Source of the DNA: an uncultured Porphyromonadaceae bacterium
Lineage (GTDB): Bacteria > Bacteroidota > Bacteroidia > Bacteroidales > Muribaculaceae
Assembly: GCA_947175265.1 (NCBI GenBank)
Contig: CAMWMD010000002.1
Location: 62,001-126,000 of the forward strand
Length of the DNA stretch: 64,000 nucleotides
Direction: 5' to 3'
Shown here: in pieces, positions 44,683 through 54,900 of the stretch
Numbering within the stretch: position 1 is the stretch's first letter
How the letters are laid out: each line of letters starts with the position of its first letter
Made by a program: the position numbers and the translations under genes
Notes under the pieces: model-generated
Databases searched by the model: none
Told to the model about the DNA's origin: nothing
Seen by the model: only the letters and a program-made list of their open reading frames with translations

Positions 44683-45372
44683 ATGAGGAAACATGCTGTT
44701 ATTGTAGCCGGAGGCTCCGGCTCACGTCTCGGGGGCGCGTTGCCCAAGCAGTTCCGTCTGCTTGGGGGCAAGCCCCTTTTGTGGTGGTCGCTGAAAGCCT
44801 TCCATGATGATGACCCCGCTTGCGTCATTCACCTCGTGCTCCCCGAGCAATTCATGGATATGTGGCGTGCCATGTATGCGGAATTGCCGGAGACGGACAG
44901 GATAGAGCATACCATCCATCCCGGTGGCCCTACGCGCACGGCCTCGGTGCTTTCGGCCCTCTCCACAATCTCCGCCGGAGAGGATGTGTTTGTGGCTGTG
45001 CACGACGCTGCCCGTCCGCTGGTCTCCCGGCAGACTGTCAGGGAGGGGTGGGACAAGGCTTTCTCACATGGAGCGGCCGTGCCGGTGACCCCTGTTGTGG
45101 ATTCCCTGAGAATGCTTGAGGGGGAGGGTAGCAAAGCGGTTGACAGAAGCCGCTTTGTCGCGGTCCAGACTCCCCAGGTGTTCGGCTCGGTAATCCTCAA
45201 GGATGCCTATCGTAAAGGTGAGGGGGGGGTCTTCACCGACGATGCTTCGGTGGTGGAGGCTGCCGGAGTAGCCCCTGTCCTGTTTGAGGGAAATCCGGAG
45301 AATATTAAGGTGACAAATCCCGGCGATATCGAGATAGCCGAAGTGCTGTTGGCAAGACGCCGTGATGACTAA
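44683..45372 (+). CDS. ispD: 2-C-methyl-D-erythritol 4-phosphate cytidylyltransferase
   Basis: Third enzyme of the non-mevalonate isoprenoid pathway, using CTP. The N-terminal VAGGSGSRLGGALPKQF, VAVHDAARPLVS and the AVQTPQVF and FTDDASVVEAAG motifs are diagnostic. I take ATG 44683; a GTG two codons earlier overlaps the fabG stop. Length is 229 residues. Supplies prenyl units that are needed, among others, for the menaquinone tail (family knowledge). Confidence 0.95.
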   Translation: MRKHAVIVAGGSGSRLGGALPKQFRLLGGKPLLWWSLKAFHDDDPACVIHLVLPEQFMDMWRAMYAELPETDRIEHTIHPGGPTRTASVLSALSTISAGEDVFVAVHDAARPLVSRQTVREGWDKAFSHGAAVPVTPVVDSLRMLEGEGSKAVDRSRFVAVQTPQVFGSVILKDAYRKGEGGVFTDDASVVEAAGVAPVLFEGNPENIKVTNPGDIEIAEVLLARRRDD

Positions 45373-45380
45373 TCCCTATT

Positions 45381-47540
45381 ATGCAGAATTTTCTTGACAC
45401 CGAGATAAAATTTCTGAAAGGTGTGGGTGAGGCTCGGGCCAAACTCCTCGCCTCCGAATTGGAGGTCGCGACTTTCCGCGACCTCCTTTACTATTTCCCT
45501 TTCCGCCATATCGACCGCAGCAGATTCTACAGAATTGAGGAACTTGCCGGGAATGATATGCCCGCCATACAGATAAAGGGGCATTTCTTATCTTTCCGTA
45601 TGGAGGGCGAAGGTGCCCGTAAACGCCTCGTGGGTGTTTTCTCCGATGGCCGTAGAATGATGGAGACTGTTTGGTTCTCAAAGGTGAAGCAATTCTCGGA
45701 GATGTTCAAGCCGGGTATCGAATACGTAATATTCGGCAAGCCTTCGTTTTTCAACAATGCATGGTCCATCGCTCATCCGGAGGTTGAGGTGTTTGATGCC
45801 GAGAAACCACCGACAGGTTTCAGGGGTGTCTATTCCCTGACGGAGACCATGAGGAAAAGGGGGTTCGGTATGAGGGTGTTGCAGACAATTATTGGCAACC
45901 TTTTCGGGAATCGCCTCTTCTCCACCATACGGGAGACGTTACCGAGGGAGATTGTGGAGCGTTACGGACTCATGCCCCTTCAGGAGGCGCTGAGACAGAT
46001 GCACTTCCCTGACGATGTGCGCAGTCTTCAGAGGGCTACGGAGAGAATGAAGTTTGAGGAACTTTTCTATGTGGAGGCACACATACTCCGTTACTCCATG
46101 GAGCGCGGTTCGAAACTCCCCGGCTATCTTTTCCCGAAGATAGGGGAGAAGTTCAACGGATTTTATTTCAACGTGCTCCCGTTCCAATTGACCGGGGCTC
46201 AGAAAAGGGTGCTCAAGGAGATAAGGGCGGATATGAAGACCGGCCGGCAGATGAACCGCCTTCTGCAGGGAGATGTGGGCTCGGGGAAAACGATGGTGGC
46301 ATTCATGTCGATGCTCATGGCGGTTGACAACGGTTTTCAGGCCGCTTTGATGGCTCCGACAGAAATTCTCGCCACCCAGCATTACGCCTCCCTTTCGGAA
46401 TGGGCTGCACCCATAGGGGTGAAAGTGGCTCTGCTTACGGGGAGCACGCGCACGAGAGAGAGGAGGGAGATTCACGAGGGTTTGCTTTCAGGCGATATCC
46501 ATATCATCGTCGGCACCCATGCCCTCATTGAGGATACCGTAAAGTTCAGGAGTCTCGGCCTGGCCGTCATTGACGAGCAGCACAGGTTCGGGGTTGCCCA
46601 ACGCGCAAGGATGTGGAGTAAGAACAGTGTGGTGCCTCACGTTCTCGTGATGACCGCGACACCTATTCCGCGTACCCTTGCCATGACCGTTTACGGCGAC
46701 CTTGAGGTGTCTGTCATAGATGAACTCCCGCCGGGCCGTAAGCCCGTCACCACCCTTCTGCGTTTTGACTCCAACCGTATGGAAGTGGATCGCCTGATAG
46801 TCTCCCAACTTAGGGAAGGGAGGCAGGTATATATTGTCTATCCGCTGATTTCGGAAAATGAGAAACTTGACCTCAAAAGCCTTGAGGAGGGTTACAAACG
46901 GACGTGCGAGACATTCCCCAGTTTCAGGGTCTGTTTCGTGCATGGACGGATGAAACCCGAGGAGAAAGATTATCAGATGGATCTTTTCGTCAGGGGAGAG
47001 GCACGAATCATGGTGGCCACTACCGTGATAGAGGTCGGGGTGAACGTGCCGAACGCTTCTGTTATGGTGATTGAGAATGCCGAGAGGTTCGGCCTCTCGC
47101 AGCTTCATCAGTTGAGGGGAAGGGTAGGACGTGGTGCAGACCAAAGTTACTGCATCCTCATGGGGAAGGTAAAGTCGGGGGCTGACACAAAGAAGAGGCT
47201 TTCGATAATGACGGAGACTACCGACGGTTTCCTTATTTCTGAGGCCGACATGAAGATCAGGGGGCCGGGCGACATGGAGGGGACGCAGCAAAGCGGACTT
47301 GCATTCAATCTCCGGGTTGCCGACCTGGCGCGTGACGGACAGATACTTACCCGTGCGAGAGAGGCTGCGTTGGCTGTGCTCAGGGGGAATGTCTCGCTGC
47401 TCGCGCCGGGATGCACACCCACCGCCCCTCGCCAGGGCGACCTTCCTCCGATTGCGCTCCATGCCGAGGAAGTGGCGGTGATGGCCGGGGAATTATCCCG
47501 TCGTTTCGCCAAGACCATCGACTGGTCGCAGATTTCATAA
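45381..47540 (+). CDS. recG: ATP-dependent DNA helicase RecG
   Basis: Remodels stalled replication forks and Holliday junctions. N-terminal wedge/OB domain up to about residue 250 (FLSFRMEGEGARKRLVGVFSDG), then superfamily 2 motor: motif I LLQGDVGSGKT, motif II IDEQHRFGV, motif III TATPIPRTLAM, motif VI QLRGRVGRG. Length 719 residues is normal. It begins 8 bases after the ispD stop. ATP hydrolysis and fork binding follow from the family. Confidence 0.97.
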   Translation: MQNFLDTEIKFLKGVGEARAKLLASELEVATFRDLLYYFPFRHIDRSRFYRIEELAGNDMPAIQIKGHFLSFRMEGEGARKRLVGVFSDGRRMMETVWFSKVKQFSEMFKPGIEYVIFGKPSFFNNAWSIAHPEVEVFDAEKPPTGFRGVYSLTETMRKRGFGMRVLQTIIGNLFGNRLFSTIRETLPREIVERYGLMPLQEALRQMHFPDDVRSLQRATERMKFEELFYVEAHILRYSMERGSKLPGYLFPKIGEKFNGFYFNVLPFQLTGAQKRVLKEIRADMKTGRQMNRLLQGDVGSGKTMVAFMSMLMAVDNGFQAALMAPTEILATQHYASLSEWAAPIGVKVALLTGSTRTRERREIHEGLLSGDIHIIVGTHALIEDTVKFRSLGLAVIDEQHRFGVAQRARMWSKNSVVPHVLVMTATPIPRTLAMTVYGDLEVSVIDELPPGRKPVTTLLRFDSNRMEVDRLIVSQLREGRQVYIVYPLISENEKLDLKSLEEGYKRTCETFPSFRVCFVHGRMKPEEKDYQMDLFVRGEARIMVATTVIEVGVNVPNASVMVIENAERFGLSQLHQLRGRVGRGADQSYCILMGKVKSGADTKKRLSIMTETTDGFLISEADMKIRGPGDMEGTQQSGLAFNLRVADLARDGQILTRAREAALAVLRGNVSLLAPGCTPTAPRQGDLPPIALHAEEVAVMAGELSRRFAKTIDWSQIS

Positions 47541-47653
47541 TCAACCTATCGCAGGGACACGACGTTATAATAGTGAGGCTCGACCATGATTCCCCGAGAG
47601 GATTCGTGATACGGTCTCACCGTTTCAAATTTCAATTTATAAATCATAACAGG

Positions 47654-48988
47654 ATGCGAGAGAAAGAATTTCTTCCGGCAGTCAAAGACCGTCTGGGTAT
47701 AGAGCAACTTAACGAGATGCAAAAGAAAATGATGGCATCGGCCTCCGAAGCCTCTGATATCATACTCCTGTCGCCGACCGGATCGGGAAAGACTCTCGCC
47801 TTTACCCTCCCGGTGATGAAGATGATGAAGCCCTCGACGGGAAGGGTGCAGTGTGTGGTCATTGCTCCGTCGCGTGAACTTGTCGTGCAGATCGCCGGCG
47901 TGCTCCGTGAGGTGGGGCATCTTTTCCGCATCGTGGCCGTATATGGCGGGCACAGTGTGGAGGATGAGGTCAACAGCCTTAAGGTGGTGCCCGATATTAT
48001 TGTCGCCACTCCGGGCCGTCTGCTTGACCATGCCGTGCGCGGGAACATCGACCTTATGCCGGTCAGGATTCTCGTGCTCGATGAGTTCGACAAATCCCTT
48101 GAACTCGGCTTTGAGGAGGAGATGGGGAAAATAATTAAGAGGATGAAAAACGTCAGCCGCACCATCCTCACATCCGCTACTAAGGCCGACGTCCTCCCCG
48201 ACTTCCTGCGCCTTGATAACCCCGTCACACTTGATTTCCTCGACCGTAACTCTGACCTCCGTGAGAGGATGAACGTCAGGAAAGTGGAGGCATCCGGGAA
48301 AGATAAACTCGAATCCCTTCTGGTGCTTCTCAACAACATAAATTCAGGCCCGGAGGCTGAGAAATCTATAATCTTCGTCAATCACCGCGAGAGTGCGGAG
48401 CGTGTGGCTGAATTTCTGAAAAAGAAAGGTGTGGCTGTAGCATTATATCACGGCGCCCTTGACCAAAGGGAGAGGGAGACGGCCGTGACCTTGTTCAACA
48501 ATGGCTCTGCTCCCGTGCTTGTGGCTACCGATCTGGCTGCCCGTGGCCTTGATATCGAGAAGGTGGCTTCGGTGGTGCACTATCACCAACCCCTGACCCC
48601 CGAAGCCTACACCCACAGGAACGGACGTACGGCCCGTGTGGAGGAGGAAGGTGACGTCTATGTGCTCGTCGGTCCTGATGAGGAGTTGAAGGAGTATGTG
48701 GAGGTCGACGGTGTCCTGACCCTTGATCCCGGTAAACGTGCGGACCTCGGTTCCCGTCTGATGTCGCTTTACGTGGCCGCCGGAAAGAGGGAGAAGGTCT
48801 CGAAGGGCGACATACTCGGATTTCTAATCAAGGAAGGTGGTCTCACCTCGGAAGATATAGGAAAAATCAACGTATTCGACCATTATTGCCTTGTGGCCGT
48901 GCGTTCTGACAAGGTCCCCGGATTGCTTAACGCCATCTCGGGCAAAAAGCTCAAGGGTGAGAAACGCCGCATCACCCCCCTACGCTAA
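47654..48988 (+). CDS. DEAD-box RNA helicase with DEFD motif
   Basis: Superfamily 2 RNA helicase of 444 residues. Q-motif region LGIEQLNEMQ, motif I SPTGSGKT, Ia PSRELVVQI, GG, TPGRLLDH, motif II reads DEFD (143-146) instead of DEAD, motif III TSAT, motif V ATDLAARGLDIE and VI HRNGRTAR. The last 70 residues (KGDILGFLIKEGGLTSEDIG) look like the DbpA-type RNA-binding domain that recognises 23S rRNA helix 92, suggesting a role in ribosome assembly. I choose ATG 47654; upstream codons overlap recG out of frame. Confidence 0.9.
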   Translation: MREKEFLPAVKDRLGIEQLNEMQKKMMASASEASDIILLSPTGSGKTLAFTLPVMKMMKPSTGRVQCVVIAPSRELVVQIAGVLREVGHLFRIVAVYGGHSVEDEVNSLKVVPDIIVATPGRLLDHAVRGNIDLMPVRILVLDEFDKSLELGFEEEMGKIIKRMKNVSRTILTSATKADVLPDFLRLDNPVTLDFLDRNSDLRERMNVRKVEASGKDKLESLLVLLNNINSGPEAEKSIIFVNHRESAERVAEFLKKKGVAVALYHGALDQRERETAVTLFNNGSAPVLVATDLAARGLDIEKVASVVHYHQPLTPEAYTHRNGRTARVEEEGDVYVLVGPDEELKEYVEVDGVLTLDPGKRADLGSRLMSLYVAAGKREKVSKGDILGFLIKEGGLTSEDIGKINVFDHYCLVAVRSDKVPGLLNAISGKKLKGEKRRITPLR

Positions 48989-49007
48989 GTTTCCTTTATC
49001 AGGCTGA

Positions 49008-50588
49008 CTATTCCTTAAGTTTTCTGATCTTCCAATCCTCGATACATCGTGTTTTTGAGGAAAATTCAACCCCGATTAGGAAGACTTCACGAATATCTGT
49101 CTGCCATACTCTTCCATATTTTTTCTCTTCAATCTGGCGAAGGGCTTCGTCAGCCATATGGTCATATTTGAGTTCTATGATATATAGGAAATGTTCTGTT
49201 TCTATCAAGAGGTCTATGCTTCCGTCTGAAGTGTGGACCTCTGTTTTTGTATTCAGACCGATGATGTGTGTGAGTAGATAAAAGGCATTGTGGAAATTGT
49301 TTTCATTCTCCATCTTCAACTTATAATCTATCCCTGCAAAGAAAGCCTGTAGACGAAGCATGGCGTGGTCAGGGTTTCCATCCATAAAGTCGCTTACCAT
49401 TTCAAGCAGATTCTGATTGGCTGTCCCCTCTTTTCCTACTACATAATAGGGAAGAAGCACTTTAAACAACCCTTTCCTTACTTCTAAGTTAGGTATGCCG
49501 AGCAGATATTGGTCAGTCCCGGAATAATACCTCTTGATAGTGAGGTAGCCTGTTTGATATAGAAGTGCAGTCGGATTGGGATTAAGGAGATCGAGTCCCT
49601 TAAGGTCATCTTCCGTTATTTTGGAATTGAAAGTCGCCTCAAGATTTACATTTATCTTTTTCAAGGTTTCTGCAACTATTGTAGGCAATCCTGTCTCGTT
49701 CCAATAATTCTTTATGGCCGATTTCCTCATTGCATTTAAGACCGACCACGGGTTATATATCTCGCTCCCCTTGGCGGCAAACCGATAGCCATCGTAATTG
49801 AATTTCAGTCTTTTCAACGCCTTTTCATAACTTATTCCTGTTTCCTCGGCAAGTGCCCGGATTCCATCCTTGAAATATTTCAGGAGTTCATTTTCAGTTA
49901 TGCCGCAGATGTCGGCGTATTCGTTGTCAAATGTTATGTCGTCAATGTTGTTGAGGTCAGAGAATACGCTTAGTTTGCTGAAGCGGCTCACTCCCGTCAG
50001 GAACACCAACTTGATGTGTTCCCCTGCACTTTTGAAATTGGAATAGAGGGAGGCTAATAAAGAGCGGTAATGCTCGAATTTCTTCTGCTCATTGAGATTC
50101 CTGACCAACGGCTTGTCATATTCATCCACAAGAATCACTACCGGCAGACCGGTCTTTTCATGGGCTGCCGCGATAATGTTTCTTAATCTTTGGGAATAGT
50201 CATCGTCAATATCTTTGACACCATATTTTCCCTCCCATTTTTTTAAGAGATTCCGAAGCACGGGCTCCAATCCATCAACTTCGGAATACTGTCCGGTATT
50301 GAAGTCAAGAAGCAGCACAGGGTATTCCTGCCAATGCCAGTCGGCCGAATCTATTGCCAAGCCCCTGAAAAGTTCTTTCCTCCCTTCGAAAAAATATCTT
50401 ATGGTGGAGAGGAAAAGACTCTTGCCAAAACGGCGTGGACGGGCCAGGAAGTAATACTTCCCTTTTGACTTGACAATCTTTTCCAGATATTTAGTCTTGT
50501 CGACGTAGATTGCCCCATCCATACGAAGGTTGCGGAAATCTTGCTCTCCTATGGCATACCCTTCCATTTTTGTCGGTATCTCCTTCAT
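49008..50588 (-). CDS. AAA-ATPase-like / PD-(D/E)XK nuclease-like protein (DUF1703 type)
   Basis: 526-residue protein. Residues about 1-230 are an AAA-like ATPase: Walker A ARPRRFGKS, Walker B VVILVDEYDKPL, and LTGVSRFSKLSVFSD. The C-terminal part carries a PD-(D/E)XK core: GSIDLLIETEHFLYIIELKYD, with Asp and ExK positions. Such proteins occur in many copies in gut Bacteroidetes; function is unproven, though nuclease activity is plausible. I start at ATG 50588 because MKEIPTKMEGYAIGEQDF is the usual opening; a longer frame adds 10 residues. AT-rich and flanked by a toxin-antitoxin-like cassette. Confidence 0.88.
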   Translation of the reverse strand: MKEIPTKMEGYAIGEQDFRNLRMDGAIYVDKTKYLEKIVKSKGKYYFLARPRRFGKSLFLSTIRYFFEGRKELFRGLAIDSADWHWQEYPVLLLDFNTGQYSEVDGLEPVLRNLLKKWEGKYGVKDIDDDYSQRLRNIIAAAHEKTGLPVVILVDEYDKPLVRNLNEQKKFEHYRSLLASLYSNFKSAGEHIKLVFLTGVSRFSKLSVFSDLNNIDDITFDNEYADICGITENELLKYFKDGIRALAEETGISYEKALKRLKFNYDGYRFAAKGSEIYNPWSVLNAMRKSAIKNYWNETGLPTIVAETLKKINVNLEATFNSKITEDDLKGLDLLNPNPTALLYQTGYLTIKRYYSGTDQYLLGIPNLEVRKGLFKVLLPYYVVGKEGTANQNLLEMVSDFMDGNPDHAMLRLQAFFAGIDYKLKMENENNFHNAFYLLTHIIGLNTKTEVHTSDGSIDLLIETEHFLYIIELKYDHMADEALRQIEEKKYGRVWQTDIREVFLIGVEFSSKTRCIEDWKIRKLKE

Positions 50589-50749
50589 TTTCCTCAGTTT
50601 TCTGCAAATATAACACAAAACCTTAATCCCTCAAAATATTTTCAGGAAGTCGTCATTTCCAAAATGGGGAATAACAGAGAAAAGTCCTACATATTTATGA
50701 TGCAAGCCACGGCAGTCACCTCCAAAATTACGCCATTAACCGAAAAATC

Positions 50750-50968
50750 TTAATTATTAGTAAGACTGCCTTCATGGATAATCTCATCTGCAAGATAAAT
50801 GTCGCTCCTGCAGATTAAGTCGGCCGTGCCGTCATCAATTATCTCAAATAGAGGAGAGGAGTAAGTCATACTCATTGCTTCTTCAAGCGGAATATTCTGC
50901 TTTTCTGCTATGAGTTCAATAATACGGGCATATTTCATATCCCTTAAAATTCGTGTGGCCTTATCCAT
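50750..50968 (-). CDS. Small acidic protein of the DUF3990 cassette (DUF3791-like)
   Basis: 72 residues, IIELIAEKQNIPLEEAMSMTYSSPLFEIIDDGTADLI in part, acidic and helical. It follows the DUF3990 gene with an 8-base overlap. Members of the DUF3791-like group accompany DUF3990 proteins and are candidate antitoxins; the assignment rests on pattern memory and context. No catalytic motif is visible. Last gene of the three-gene cassette. Confidence 0.7.
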   Translation of the reverse strand: MDKATRILRDMKYARIIELIAEKQNIPLEEAMSMTYSSPLFEIIDDGTADLICRSDIYLADEIIHEGSLTNN

Positions 50969-51440
50969 TGGTATACCTTTTATATTCTATAAATTTGAGA
51001 CATCTGTCTATAGCCCGTTGAGTAATGAAACATAGTTGATTATTGGGCATTTCATACGCAAGATTTTTCAAAGCCTGCTCCATATTATAGACTTTCTCTA
51101 TATATAGATCTACCGTTTGAAAAACTTTATCGTTAGCAACTCCCCCTTCAATAATACCATATTGTTTATATTCAACCCCTCCCTTACGGCAATTGCAAAC
51201 AAACTCAAGCCATTCCTCATCATACGAATCAAATGACTTGATTATCATATCTGAGTTGGGTGTAAACTCAAAAATATGGATGTAAGCATCCTTTCCCATT
51301 CTTAGAAAACGGCTGGCATATTTTTCTGCCTGTTCTTTAAGCCGAGTCACATAAAATCCTTTCCCAAAGTCAAGAGCATCTCTGGAATGTTTAACGTCGG
51401 GAGAATCGAAACATTTGTCTGAGGAATGGTAAACTAACAT
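50961..51440 (-). CDS. DUF3990 protein (ADP-ribosyltransferase-like fold), candidate toxin
   Basis: 159-residue protein starting MLVYHSSDKCF, with DFGKGFYVTRLKEQAEKYA, FEFTPNSDMIIKSFDSYDEEWLEFV, GIIEGGVANDKVFQTVDLY and QLCFITQRAI. The Y-H-x-x-D-x-G-x-G-F-Y-x-T arrangement is the pattern of DUF3990, related to ADP-ribosyltransferases of toxin systems. The protein overlaps its neighbours on both sides (8 and 7 bases), which ties it to both small proteins in one transcript. If active it would use NAD; target unknown. Confidence 0.82.
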   Translation of the reverse strand: MLVYHSSDKCFDSPDVKHSRDALDFGKGFYVTRLKEQAEKYASRFLRMGKDAYIHIFEFTPNSDMIIKSFDSYDEEWLEFVCNCRKGGVEYKQYGIIEGGVANDKVFQTVDLYIEKVYNMEQALKNLAYEMPNNQLCFITQRAIDRCLKFIEYKRYTNG

Positions 51441-51652
51441 AGTGCTTCACCTTTCTTTTTCATCATGTTAATCACGTCTTCAGCTACATATTCTAAACTG
51501 AAGGTGTGTAATACCTCGTATGCGGATGCCAAGTAATCCTTGATTATTCCGGTAGCCTGCAACTTTTTATAAATGAAAGAACAGGGCTTACCTGTCATGA
51601 GTGATAATGCACCTATGACACAAGTTATATATTCTATTTGATCTTTTGTCAT
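51434..51652 (-). CDS. DUF3791 protein, candidate antitoxin
   Basis: 72 residues, helical: ITCVIGALSLMTGKPCSFIYKKLQ and YLASAYEVLHTFSLEYVAEDVI match the DUF3791 pattern (helix, LLxTY-like loop, VLHT...EYV-DI). First gene of the three-gene cassette; translation of the DUF3990 gene begins within its last codons. Predicted to neutralise or regulate the DUF3990 protein. A promoter lies about 55 bases upstream. Confidence 0.8.
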   Translation of the reverse strand: MTKDQIEYITCVIGALSLMTGKPCSFIYKKLQATGIIKDYLASAYEVLHTFSLEYVAEDVINMMKKKGEALC

Positions 51653-51709
51653 AACTTCAAATCCCTCGCCTTGTTTATTATAGTTTAAAATTCAGTCGTA
51701 TTCGTTCGT

Positions 51710-51741
51710 CAAAGTTAGCATAATTTTGTTGAAGATGCAAG
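51710..51741 (-). promoter_or_regulatory. Candidate promoter of the DUF3791-DUF3990 cassette
   Basis: Minus strand TAACTTTG (51717-51710), with CTTG (51741-51738) at the -33 position and a 20-base spacer: one mismatch overall. Leader about 50 bases. Confidence 0.6.
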
Positions 51742-51799
51742 GAGGGCGGTGAACCATCCATTCTTTACTAATTGATTTGCAAAATAGATAGCCTTTTAT

Positions 51800-51830
51800 T
51801 TTGAAAAAAGCCAGGGAAAAGTTAACTTTG
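51800..51830 (+). promoter_or_regulatory. Promoter of the PFOR gene
   Basis: TTTG (51800-51803), 19-base spacer, TAACTTTG (51823-51830): exact consensus, about 70 bases ahead of the ATG. Divergent from the cassette promoter 60 bases away. Confidence 0.85.
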
Positions 51831-51905
51831 CAGTCGGAACGTTTCATGTAAACGAATTTTACCTACTATAGCAGACAAATACTCAACAAATAATTAATAA
51901 CAACT

Positions 51906-54900
51906 ATGAGCAAAGCAAAGCAGTTTCTGACTTGCGACGGTAATCAGGCAGCTGCCCACATCAGTTATATGTTCACTGAGGTGGCGGCTATCTATCCCAT
52001 TACCCCGTCTTCGACTATGGCTGAATATGTCGACGACTGGTCCGCCGCAGGCAGAAAGAATATTTTCGGTGAAACAGTACTCGTGCAGGAGATGCAGAGT
52101 GAGGCAGGTGCCGCAGGTGCCGTACACGGTTCCCTTCAGGCCGGTGCTCTCACCACAACTTATACAGCATCTCAGGGCCTTCTCCTAATGATCCCCAACA
52201 TGTATAAGATCGCAGGCGAGCTTCTCCCCTGTGTTTTCCATGTGTCAGCACGTGCGCTCGCTTCTCACGCACTGAGCATCTTCGGCGACCACCAGGACGT
52301 TATGGCTACACGCCAGACCGGTTTCGCAATGCTCTGCGAGGGCTCCGTGCAGGAAGTCATGGACCTCGCCGCCGTTGCTCACCTCTCCACTCTCAAGAGC
52401 CGTGTGCCCTTCGTCAACTTCTTCGACGGTTTCCGCACCTCTCACGAGATTCAGAAGATCGAGGCAATCGACAAGGATGATCTCGCTCCTCTCATCGACA
52501 AGGATGCTCTCGCCGACTTCCGCAACCGCGCACTCAATCCCGAGTCGCCCGTCGCTCGCGGTATGGCTGAGAACCCCGACGTATATTTCCAGCACCGTGA
52601 GGCTTGCAACCCCTACTATGACGCTGTCCCCGAAATCGTGGAGAACTACATGAAGGAGGTTTCAAAGATCACAGGTCGCAACTATGGTCTCTTTGATTAC
52701 TATGGCGATCCCGAGGCTGACCGCGTGATCATCGCTATGGGCTCAGTGACTGAGTGCATCCGCGAGACTATCGATCATCTCCGCGCTCAGGGCCAGAAAG
52801 TCGGTCTCGTAAGCGTGCATCTCTACCGCCCCTTCTCTGCAAAGCATTTCCTCGCAGCAGTGCCCGCCACTGCCAAGAGAATCGCTGTGCTTGACCGCAC
52901 TAAGGAACCCGGCGCAAAAGGTGAGCCCCTTTACCTCGACGTTGTGGATTGCTACTACGGAAAGGAGAATGCACCCCTCATCGTCGGTGGCCGCTTCGGT
53001 CTCAGTTCAAAGGATACCACCCCTTCACAGATTGTATCCGTCTATGACAACCTCGCCCTTCCCGAGCCTAAGAACGGGTTCACTCTCGGTATCGTCGACG
53101 ACGTCACTTACCTTTCACTTCCCCTTCTCCCCGAAATCAGCGTAGGCGGCAAGGGTATGTTCCAGGCTAAATTCTTCGGCCTCGGTGCAGACGGTACGGT
53201 AGGCGCTAACAAGAACTCCGTGAAGATCATCGGCGACAATACCGACAAGTATTGCCAGGCATACTTCTCCTACGACTCTAAGAAATCAGGTGGTTTCACT
53301 TGTTCTCACCTCCGTTTCGGCGACGAGCCTATCCGCTCCACATACCTCGTGACCACTCCTAATTTCGTGGCTTGCCACGTTCAGGCTTACCTCCACATGT
53401 ACGACGTCACACGCGGTCTCCAGCCTAACGGCACATTCCTTCTCAACACTATCTGGGAAGGCGAGGAGTTGGCGAAGAATCTCCCCAACAAGGTGAAGAA
53501 ACTTTTCGCAAAGAACAACATCACCGTATATTATATCAACGCATCAAAGATCGCACAGGAGATTGGTCTCGGCAACCGCACGAACACTATCCTCCAGAGC
53601 GCATTCTTCCGTATCACTGAGGTTATCCCCGTTGACCTTGCCGTCGAGCAGATGAAGAAATTCATCGTCAAATCTTACGGCAAGAAGGGTGAGAACATCG
53701 TCAACATGAACTACGCTGCCGTTGACCGTGGCGGGGAGTACAAGAAACTTGACGTGGATCCCGCATGGGCGGAACTTCCCGATGAGGAGGTTAAGCCGGC
53801 CGACGTTCCGGAATTCATCTCCAATGTCGTGTTCCCCATCAACGCTCAGGATGGCGACCTCCTTCCCGTCTCTACTTTCAAGGATGATGCCGACGGCACT
53901 TGGAAGCAGGGCACCGCTCGCTACGAGAAGCGTGGTGTGGCGGCTTTCGTCCCCGAATGGAATCCCGAGAACTGTATCCAGTGTAACAAGTGTGCGTTCG
54001 TATGTCCTCACGCTGCTATCCGTCCGTTTGTGCTTGATGCAGAGGAGATGGCTGCCGCTCCCTTCGGAGAAGACCACACAATCCCCGCTATCGGCAAGAT
54101 GTTCCCCGGCATGCGCTTCGTGCAGCAGGTCGACGTGCTCGACTGTCTCGGCTGCGGCAACTGTGTTGACGTTTGTCCCGGCAAGAAGGGCAACAAGGCT
54201 CTCTCCATGCAGCATGAGGAAAGCCAGCTGGCTCAACAGGCTAACTGGGACTACTGTGTTGAGAAGGTTGCCTCCAAGCAAAATCTTGTCGACATCAAGG
54301 CTAATGTCAAGAACAGCCAGTTCGCAACTCCGCTCTTCGAGTTCTCCGGCGCTTGCTCAGGATGTGGTGAGACTCCTTATGTGAAACTTATCACTCAGCT
54401 TTATGGCGACCATGAGGTAGTGGCAAATGCTACAGGCTGCTCTTCTATCTATTCCGGTTCAGTGCCCTCAACTCCTTACTGCACCAATGAGCAGGGTCAG
54501 GGCCCGGCTTGGGCTAACTCCCTCTTCGAGGATTTCTGTGAGTTCGGTCTCGGTATGAACATCGCTTACGAGAAGATGCGCGCTCGCCTTGTGGCTGCCG
54601 CTGAGAACGTGCAGAAATGCGACTGCTGCTCGGATGAACTCAAGAAAGCCGCTCAGGAATGGCTCGACAACCGCGAGGATGCTGCCCTCTCTCGCGAGAA
54701 GGGACGCAATCTCCTCAATCTTGCCAACACCTGCGGTTGCGACGACTGCAAGGTTATCGTGGAGAATGAGCACTACCTCACTAAGCGTAGCCAGTGGATC
54801 ATCGGTGGCGACGGCGCAAGCTACGATATTGGCTTCGGCGGTCTTGACCATGTCATCGCTTCAGGAAAGAACGTCAACCTTCTCGTTCTCGACACCGAGG

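Noticed and set aside
46488-47462. Long minus-strand frame (324 residues) inside recG
   Set aside because: Fully antisense to recG, whose motifs are complete; composition is typical of a shadow frame.
47411-47653. 81-codon upstream extension of the DEAD-box helicase
   Set aside because: Lies in another frame of recG and its 3' gap; normal family start is at 47654.
53544-54281. Minus-strand frame (245 residues) inside the PFOR gene
   Set aside because: Antisense to a highly biased coding sequence, which commonly creates such shadows.
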